Part shown: positions 1 through 5,597 of the stretch, one piece after another
Position numbering within the stretch: the stretch's first letter is position 1
How the letters are laid out: each line of letters starts with the position of its first letter
Source of the DNA: Solirubrobacterales bacterium
GTDB taxonomy: Bacteria; Actinomycetota; Thermoleophilia; Solirubrobacterales; 70-9
Assembly: GCA_030835185.1 (NCBI GenBank)
Contig: JAUQWL010000002.1
Coordinates: 1 to 6,641 of the forward strand
Direction: 5' to 3'
Length of the DNA: 6,641 bases
Notes under the pieces: model-generated
Seen by the model: the letters and a program-made list of their open reading frames with translations, nothing else
Told to the model about the DNA's origin: nothing
Database searches by the model: none
Position numbers and translations under genes: made by a program

Positions 1-1
1 T

Positions 2-814
2 GACCGCCGTGCCGCACGCGAGCGGGCCAGGAAAGCCCGCTCGCGACGCGGCCAGTTGATCGCCACCCTCTCTTCGGTGGTGGTCCTGGGCGGCCTGGCC
101 CTGCTGGTGTTCACCAGCAGCGGCTGGCCCGATGTCCGGGAGACGTTCTTCTCGGCTGAGGCTTTCCGGACTTCGTTTCCGGACATACTCAGCGCCTTCT
201 GGCTCGACATCAAGATGTTCATCGCGGTCGAAGCGGTCGTGCTCGTACTCGGTCTGGTTATCGCCCTGATCCGGACCAGCCGCAGCGCCGCGCTCTTTCC
301 GATCCGGGTTCTCGGTGCGATCTACTGCGACCTCTTCCGAGGGATTCCGGTGATCCTGCTGGTCTACCTGATCGGCTTCGGCATTCCTGCTCTCGGGGTC
401 ACCGGTCTTCTTTCGGAGCCGATCTTCCTCGCTTGCGTCGCGCTCTCGCTTGCCTATGGCGCCTATGTGGCCGAGGTCTACCGGGCCGGAATCGCCTCGG
501 TTCACCGCACCCAGACCGATTCGGCCCTGGCCATCGGATTGACCCAGCTTCAGGCTCTGCGTCATGTGGTGCTGCCGCAGGCGGTACGCCGGGTGCGCCC
601 GCCCCTGCTCAACGACTTCATCTCCCTCCAGAAGGACGTCGCACTGGTCTCGATCCTGGGCGTCCAGGAAGCCTTCCGTGTGGCCCAGATCGACACCGCT
701 TCGTCGTTCAACTACACGCCCCTGATCGCCGCCGCGATGCTCTATCTCGCGGTGACGATCCCGATGGCGCGAATCCTCGATCACATCAGCAGGCGGGGTG
801 AGCTCGACCGATGA
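2..814 (+). CDS. Polar amino-acid ABC transporter permease, HisM/GlnP-type (5' end outside window)
   Basis: Inner-membrane subunit of an amino-acid importer of the His/Glu/Gln/Arg/opine family; with a partner or as a homodimer it forms the channel for substrate delivered by a binding protein. The frame is open from the left window edge. A TTG at 56 is a possible start, but the 18 codons before it encode an Arg-rich stretch (DRRAARERARKARSRRGQ) typical of the cytoplasmic N-terminus of actinobacterial members, so I read the gene as truncated by the window; 270 residues are visible. Counting from the TTG, hydrophobic segments lie near 5-20, 47-71, 82-112, 122-140 and 221-240. The conserved cytoplasmic loop that docks on the ATPase (EAA-type) lies near 142-175, from YRAGIASVH to VVLPQAVRR, followed by LLNDFISLQKDVALVSILG, a family hallmark. 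The stop overlaps the ATPase start by four bases (ATGA), suggesting translational coupling. The specific amino acid cannot be told from the sequence. Confidence 0.93.
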   Translation, partial: DRRAARERARKARSRRGQLIATLSSVVVLGGLALLVFTSSGWPDVRETFFSAEAFRTSFPDILSAFWLDIKMFIAVEAVVLVLGLVIALIRTSRSAALFPIRVLGAIYCDLFRGIPVILLVYLIGFGIPALGVTGLLSEPIFLACVALSLAYGAYVAEVYRAGIASVHRTQTDSALAIGLTQLQALRHVVLPQAVRRVRPPLLNDFISLQKDVALVSILGVQEAFRVAQIDTASSFNYTPLIAAAMLYLAVTIPMARILDHISRRGELDR

Positions 815-1560
815 GTACGCCGGTTCTGAGCATCCAGGGGGTTACCAAGTCCTTTGGTGACCGCCTGGTCCTGAGCGGGATCGACCTCGATGTGGCTGAA
901 CACGAGGCGATCGCTCTTATCGGGGCCTCGGGCTCGGGCAAATCGACCCTGCTCCGCTGCATCGATCTGCTCGAGGAGATCGACGACGGCGACGTATTCC
1001 TGGATGGCGAGGTGATCACCGATCCTTCGGTCAGCCCGGTGGCGGTCCGGCGCCGGCTCGGCTTCGTCTTTCAGGCCTTCAATCTCTTCCCGCACATGTC
1101 GGTGATCGACAACGTCACCCTGGGTGCGATCCGCAGCGGCACGATGCGGAAGAAGGAAGCTCTCGAGCGGGGTCGCGAGCTGCTGGACCGCTTCGGCCTC
1201 GGCGAGCGCGAGGAGGACCGCCCCGACCGGCTCTCGGGCGGTCAGCAACAGCGGGTCGCGCTCGTCAGGGCATTCGCCTGCCGGCCACGGGCCTTGCTGC
1301 TCGACGAGGTGACGAGCGCGCTCGATCCCGAACTGGTCGGAGACGTGCTCGAGATCGTCCGCGAGCTCAAGGGGGAGGGGATGACCATGATCATCGCCAC
1401 CCACGAGATGAGCTTCGCCCGCGAGGTCGCCGACCGGGTGGCTTTCCTCCACGAAGGACAGATCGTCGAGATCGGGAGCCCCGACCGGGTGATGGAGTCG
1501 CCGGAGCGCCCCGAAACCCGTCGCTTCCTCCGCCGCCTGCTCGCTGCCGGCCGGATCTGA
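811..1560 (+). CDS. Polar amino-acid ABC transporter ATP-binding protein (GlnQ/HisP-like)
   Basis: Cytoplasmic ATPase that powers the importer whose permease is encoded immediately upstream. At 249 residues it has the normal length for the family. All motifs are intact: aromatic A-loop residue F15, Walker A GASGSGKST (38-46), Q-loop Q88 within VFQAFNLFPHMSV, signature LSGGQ (141-145), Walker B LLLDE (162-166), D-loop SALD (169-172) and the switch histidine H198 in ATHEM. The wording around Walker B and after it (DEVTSALDPELVGDVL, GMTMIIATHEMSFA) is characteristic of the polar amino-acid importer ATPases rather than other ABC classes. The ATG overlaps the permease stop, fixing the start. No further transporter gene follows; the next gene is convergent, so this appears to be the last gene of its operon. 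The substrate is not determined. Confidence 0.96.
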   Translation: MSTPVLSIQGVTKSFGDRLVLSGIDLDVAEHEAIALIGASGSGKSTLLRCIDLLEEIDDGDVFLDGEVITDPSVSPVAVRRRLGFVFQAFNLFPHMSVIDNVTLGAIRSGTMRKKEALERGRELLDRFGLGEREEDRPDRLSGGQQQRVALVRAFACRPRALLLDEVTSALDPELVGDVLEIVRELKGEGMTMIIATHEMSFAREVADRVAFLHEGQIVEIGSPDRVMESPERPETRRFLRRLLAAGRI

Positions 1561-1577
1561 CCCGCACCGCGCGGGGT
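1560..1577. terminator. Possible weak hairpin between convergent genes
   Basis: The 31-base gap between the two convergent stop codons contains CCCGC (1561-1565) and GCGGG (1571-1575) with a five-base loop. An extra A-T pair (1560 with 1577) is possible across a bulged G. It sits where a shared terminator would be expected, but the stem is only five to six pairs and has no T-run on either strand, so this is a weak call. Confidence 0.25.
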
Positions 1578-1591
1578 GACGGAAGGAGTCC

Positions 1592-4500
1592 TCAGCGACG
1601 GGTGTTGCGGGACTTCCCGCGGTGCTTTCCGATCTTCTTGCGGCTCAGGGTGGACCAGTTGCCGGCACGGTCTCTCGTGCGGATCGCGATGTAGAGCTTC
1701 TTCTTCCACGGCACCCTGATCCGGATCGTCTGTTTGCGGTTCGGGGAGGCGGGCTTCGGCGCCCTGACCCGCTTCGCCTTCCCCAGTTTCGAGAGCTTGA
1801 TCGGCTTCTTCGACTTGTAGACCTGGTACTTCACCGCCCGGCCGTTGCTGACGCCGTTGTCCCCCGGTGCCTTCCAGACGATCTTCGCCTTTTTCTTCTT
1901 GCGCCTCACCTTGATCTTCAGGCTGGCCGGGGGACGGGTGTCGTTTCCGTAGCGGCCCGAGTTGTGCTCGTCGTGGCGGTAGTGCCACCACTCGGTGTTG
2001 CCGCCCGGCTTGCCGCCGACCTTCCACATGAAAAGGTAACCCTCGCGGGTCCCGTAGGCCATGTACTGGCGCCCGTTGAATTTGGGATCGCCGATTACGC
2101 CACCGAAGGAGGTCCACTGGCCGGTCCACTTCGGGAAGCCGGGGGCCTCGCTGCCGTCAGCCTGGCGGGCATGGATCCAGTAGGAGTCGTTCGAGCCGAT
2201 CATCGCCTGGCTGCCACCGGACCCGACATTGGCGACCATCGGCGAGACGAAGAAGGGGAAGCCGTCCTGGTCGGTGGGGAAGGCCGGCAGGCCCTTGCCG
2301 GTCGAGACATCCCAGGCCATGTCGAAGACGTGGATCAACCCGGCCTGTCCGGCCGTTCCGAGCGCTGCCTGGAGGCTGAGGCCCCCGGCCATCGGCTGCA
2401 TGTAGTCCGGTTCGCCGTCACCGTCGAGGTCACCGATGGCGCCCTGACCGGTCACGCCGGCCATCAGGGGGTCGGCCGGGTAGTACGGCGGCACGCCCGA
2501 GCAGGCAGCTCCCTGGCAGATCCCCGAGAGGTCCCGAAAGCGGCTGCCGTCGCCATTCAGGACCACCGGGAAGCCGGAGACCGGGGTGATCGCGACTTCA
2601 AGGCTGCCCGAGTTGTCGAAGTCGGCGATCGAGGGCGAGTTGAGGCCGCCCTGGATGAAGTCGATCGACTGTGAGTAGCAGCCGCCGAAGGCGCTCAGCC
2701 GGACCGGCCAGCCATCGATGTAGGCACCACCCTCGGCGTCGGTGCCGTCGGAGTTGATGCCGTAGGCGTAGACGCTGTTGTCGACCTCGTTGCAGTCGAA
2801 GCCGGGCAGGAAGACCTGATCACGGCCGGTACCGAGGACGTCGCCGACCGCGGGAGTCATCATCAGCTTCGGATCGCGGATGAACTTCCTGTCCGGAATC
2901 TTCTGACGGATCGACTCCGGGAGCTTGATCTCGACCGGCCAGCCCGGAACCGCGTGGCCATTGGGCCGGTAGGCGTAGAGATGGCCGTCGAACGACGACA
3001 TCACGATGCTGAGTTTGCCGTCGCCCGTCAGGTTGCCCAGGGCCGGTGCCGACCAGTTGCCCCGGGTCGGGGAGCGTTGGCCGTTCAACGGATTCATCGG
3101 GGTCGGCACGGGCCGGGTGTCGAACTCCGGCTCGGGGCGGACCGGGAAGCCCCTGCGGAGCTTGCCGTGGCCGTTCCAGACGTAGACCCAGCCGCTTCCG
3201 GTCGTGGCGACTATCGACTGGCTGCCGTTGCCGTCGAGGTCACCGACGGCGAGGCCGCTGATCGGGTCGCGGGCCTCGCGCAGCGCGCGGGTCGAGCGGT
3301 AGGCCTCGGAGTCGAAGTTCTGGGCGTTCAGCGGATCCACGTAGCGGAGCTGCCTCGTCTTGACCGGGAAGCCCTGGATCTGCCTGCCCTTCTTGTCGAG
3401 AGCGCTCAATACTCCGTCGTAGGTGCCGAATACCAGTTCCATGTCCCGGCCGCCGTCGAGGTCGACGAAGGTCGGTGCGGCACTGATCTCGGTTCCGATC
3501 GGCTTCGGAAAACCTGGAGCCATGCTTCTGTCGGTCCGGGCGCCGATCGACCGGCGGTCCTCGCCTTTGAGGCCGTTTCCGTCGCGGGCACGCAGCCGGA
3601 GCGTCACCGTGTAGGCCTCGGGACCGTCCGGCGGCAGCGTCACTCCGGGCCGGTCGGAGGCGAAGCTCGACGGGATCTGCTTCAGGTTCAGCGTGCCGAG
3701 GACCCCCGACTTCGCCGTCTTGCCGGTCGAGATCGTCCTGAAGTCGTCGTCACCCGGATCGGCGCCGAGTGCCCACTCCAGGGTCCAGTCGAGACCTCGC
3801 GAGCCCCAGGCGGACGGGTTCACCGAGCCCTTGATCTGGAGCTTGTCCTGCCTCGAAGGATCGACGTAGCGGTACCAGTCCGGCGAGGTGATCAGTGCGG
3901 TCGGCGGAACCTTGCCGTCCATGACCAGCCTGGTCGCCCTGCCGATGTTGACCCGGCCGTACCCGTACTGGGTCGACCAGTTGGTGTGGGTCGCGTCGGT
4001 CCGGGACTCCGGGTTCCCGGGCCACTGCTTCGCAACGCCCGGGTGGTCGCGCTGGGGGATCACCTCGCTGGCGGTGTTCATCAGGATCTGGCGGATCTCG
4101 TTCGGTGTCAGGGTGCGCGGGTATACGTTCTGATCGACCGCGTTCATCGCCGCCGACTGCACCATGCCGAGGAAGGCGGCCTGGAACGGGGTGGCCCCGG
4201 AAGTCGTGGTCTCGCCGCCCGAGAAGACGGAGTGGGTGCCGTAGCTGGTCACGTTCGAGCGGGCGCGGAAGCTCTGGACATCCTTGCCTTCGACGTCCTG
4301 GATCACCGAGTTGCCGGGGAAGACCTGGTCGTAGAGGTGCCCGTCGGTGTGGTCCATCGCGTCGAAGTCGTTCGAATCGAACGAGAGCAGCACGTTCCTG
4401 TCGATCGCATGCTTGACGGCCTCACGGGCGGCACTGGAGTACGTGTACGAGACGACGACCGAGGAGACGGCTTTCGCTCCGGCGTCGATCGCGTAGGTGA

Positions 4501-5527
4501 AGGCGGGGGTCCAGTTGTCGGTCTTGCCGACCGATTCGGCGCCCTGCTTCACCGGGAGGACGCGGCATTCGCGGCAGACGCCGACTCCGCCGTAGTTGTT
4601 GTCCGCCTGGGCGCCGATCAGGCTGATCAGGCTCGAGGCGTGGTTGTAGCCCGGATCCTCGGTCTGCGGATCGTTGTTGTTGTTGTAGGCGTTCCAGCCA
4701 CTGATGTCGTTCGGGTAGCCGTTGCCGTCATTGTCGATCCGGCCGTCCCGGGGGCACTCGGCGATCCGGTTGCCTTCGATACGGCAGTGGCCGAATACGA
4801 CGATCAGGTCCTGGGGCGACAGATATGCGGTTTTCGGCCCGGCGATGTTGACCTCGTTCAGGTACTGATGCCGGCCGGAGGCGGCGCAGCCCCGGGTCGT
4901 TCCTTCCTCTTCGGTGACGAACTCCGGGGTCGCGGCGGGACACCGGGGGTTGACCCGCGGATCCTTGGCGTAGTCACGGATGTCGAAACGGCCGTTGCCG
5001 TCGAAGTCGTAGCGGCCCAGATCCTGGCCGTCCCAGCCCTGCGGGTACGGCAACTCGCCCTGATTGAGGTAGATCGAGTTGAGGCCGTCCTTGATCGAGT
5101 TGGAACGGTAGTTGACGCCGCCCTCGATGTAGGCGATCAGCATCTCGTCCCGGCCGACGTTGCCCTGGGCCCAGGCGCCGGTCATGTTGATTCCGGAAGC
5201 GCCTTCGGGGTCACTCGCGTTGCGGGCCCAGCACGGCAGCCCTCCGTCGGGTCGGGGCTGGTCGAAAGCGACGCCACCGGGCGCGAGGCAGAGCCCGTCC
5301 ATCGGACCGTAGAGGTTCCACTGCTCGCTGTCGGTACAGCCGGAGACCGGGTCCTGCAGCTCGCAGCGGGCGAATTCGGGGTCGTCCGGCCACTCGGACT
5401 GGGGCAGGACCGGTCCGGCCGGCAGGTTCGGCGCCGGATCGGCGCTCGCGACCGGGGTAAAGGCGAAAGCACCGGCCAGGAGCACGAACATCGATGTGAT
5501 GAGCGCGGTCACCCCCCTGAAACGCAA
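1592..5527 (-). CDS. Secreted S8 (subtilisin-like) peptidase-domain protein with FG-GAP/integrin-like propeller and basic Fn3-like C-terminus
   Basis: Predicted exported multidomain protein of 1311 residues. I prefer the TTG start at 5527: it has GGGAGGAG at 5533-5540 and gives a compact signal peptide (MRFRG n-region, hydrophobic core, cleavage after VASA at 29). An in-frame ATG at 5617 would add 30 polar residues and overlap the upstream gene by 20 bases. Numbering from TTG, the S8 domain spans about 111-540: IAYIEGGVNY has E135 at the usual catalytic Asp, H296 lies in NHASSL (usually HGTHV), N386 in FDSND is the likely oxyanion Asn, and S443 in TTSGATP the nucleophile (usually GTSMA). An EF-hand-like loop (174-185) and DNDGNGYPNDISGW (265-278, common in S8 enzymes) lie between the E and H sites, and ten Cys precede H296 or closely follow it (55-321). 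An Ig-like segment (about 540-665) leads to roughly eight propeller repeats (671-1190) with D-x-D-G-x-G and GFPV/GWPV motifs. A fibronectin III-like end (1196-1311) is extremely Lys/Arg-rich. Whether it is an active protease is uncertain. Confidence 0.9.
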   Translation of the reverse strand: MRFRGVTALITSMFVLLAGAFAFTPVASADPAPNLPAGPVLPQSEWPDDPEFARCELQDPVSGCTDSEQWNLYGPMDGLCLAPGGVAFDQPRPDGGLPCWARNASDPEGASGINMTGAWAQGNVGRDEMLIAYIEGGVNYRSNSIKDGLNSIYLNQGELPYPQGWDGQDLGRYDFDGNGRFDIRDYAKDPRVNPRCPAATPEFVTEEEGTTRGCAASGRHQYLNEVNIAGPKTAYLSPQDLIVVFGHCRIEGNRIAECPRDGRIDNDGNGYPNDISGWNAYNNNNDPQTEDPGYNHASSLISLIGAQADNNYGGVGVCRECRVLPVKQGAESVGKTDNWTPAFTYAIDAGAKAVSSVVVSYTYSSAAREAVKHAIDRNVLLSFDSNDFDAMDHTDGHLYDQVFPGNSVIQDVEGKDVQSFRARSNVTSYGTHSVFSGGETTTSGATPFQAAFLGMVQSAAMNAVDQNVYPRTLTPNEIRQILMNTASEVIPQRDHPGVAKQWPGNPESRTDATHTNWSTQYGYGRVNIGRATRLVMDGKVPPTALITSPDWYRYVDPSRQDKLQIKGSVNPSAWGSRGLDWTLEWALGADPGDDDFRTISTGKTAKSGVLGTLNLKQIPSSFASDRPGVTLPPDGPEAYTVTLRLRARDGNGLKGEDRRSIGARTDRSMAPGFPKPIGTEISAAPTFVDLDGGRDMELVFGTYDGVLSALDKKGRQIQGFPVKTRQLRYVDPLNAQNFDSEAYRSTRALREARDPISGLAVGDLDGNGSQSIVATTGSGWVYVWNGHGKLRRGFPVRPEPEFDTRPVPTPMNPLNGQRSPTRGNWSAPALGNLTGDGKLSIVMSSFDGHLYAYRPNGHAVPGWPVEIKLPESIRQKIPDRKFIRDPKLMMTPAVGDVLGTGRDQVFLPGFDCNEVDNSVYAYGINSDGTDAEGGAYIDGWPVRLSAFGGCYSQSIDFIQGGLNSPSIADFDNSGSLEVAITPVSGFPVVLNGDGSRFRDLSGICQGAACSGVPPYYPADPLMAGVTGQGAIGDLDGDGEPDYMQPMAGGLSLQAALGTAGQAGLIHVFDMAWDVSTGKGLPAFPTDQDGFPFFVSPMVANVGSGGSQAMIGSNDSYWIHARQADGSEAPGFPKWTGQWTSFGGVIGDPKFNGRQYMAYGTREGYLFMWKVGGKPGGNTEWWHYRHDEHNSGRYGNDTRPPASLKIKVRRKKKKAKIVWKAPGDNGVSNGRAVKYQVYKSKKPIKLSKLGKAKRVRAPKPASPNRKQTIRIRVPWKKKLYIAIRTRDRAGNWSTLSRKKIGKHRGKSRNTRR

Positions 5528-5530
5528 CTT

Positions 5531-5540
5531 GACTCCTCCC
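5531..5540 (-). promoter_or_regulatory. Ribosome binding site deciding the TTG start of the S8-propeller gene
   Basis: Read on the minus strand this is GGGAGGAGTC, followed by AAG and then TTG at 5527-5525. The GGAGG core is seven bases from the TTG. It is the best Shine-Dalgarno match near the gene, whereas the upstream ATG at 5617 has only a weak GAAAG before it. Together with the signal peptide that begins at this codon, it argues for initiation at TTG. Confidence 0.65.
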
Positions 5541-5597
5541 GGTTCGCTACCCCACGCCTCCCGTGGCCTCATGGCATCGTAGCGCTCTGCCCCCGGT

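Noticed and set aside
56..58. TTG at 56 as the true start of the permease
   Set aside because: The frame is open to the window edge and the preceding codons encode an Arg-rich stretch usual for this family; no ribosome site is seen before the TTG.
781..2129. Minus-strand open frames of 223 and 295 codons opposite the ATPase and the end of the S8-propeller gene
   Set aside because: They mirror strong coding frames, have low-complexity composition and no recognisable motif.
4673..4684. GTT trinucleotide run as a microsatellite
   Set aside because: Only four units; it encodes the Asn run in YNNNND of the S8 domain and is too short to be notable.
5576..5581. TACGAT on the minus strand as a -10 box for the S8-propeller gene
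   Set aside because: It fits the TANNNT form and lies about 48 bases before the TTG, but no acceptable -35 element lies 16-18 bases upstream, and one such hexamer is expected by chance.
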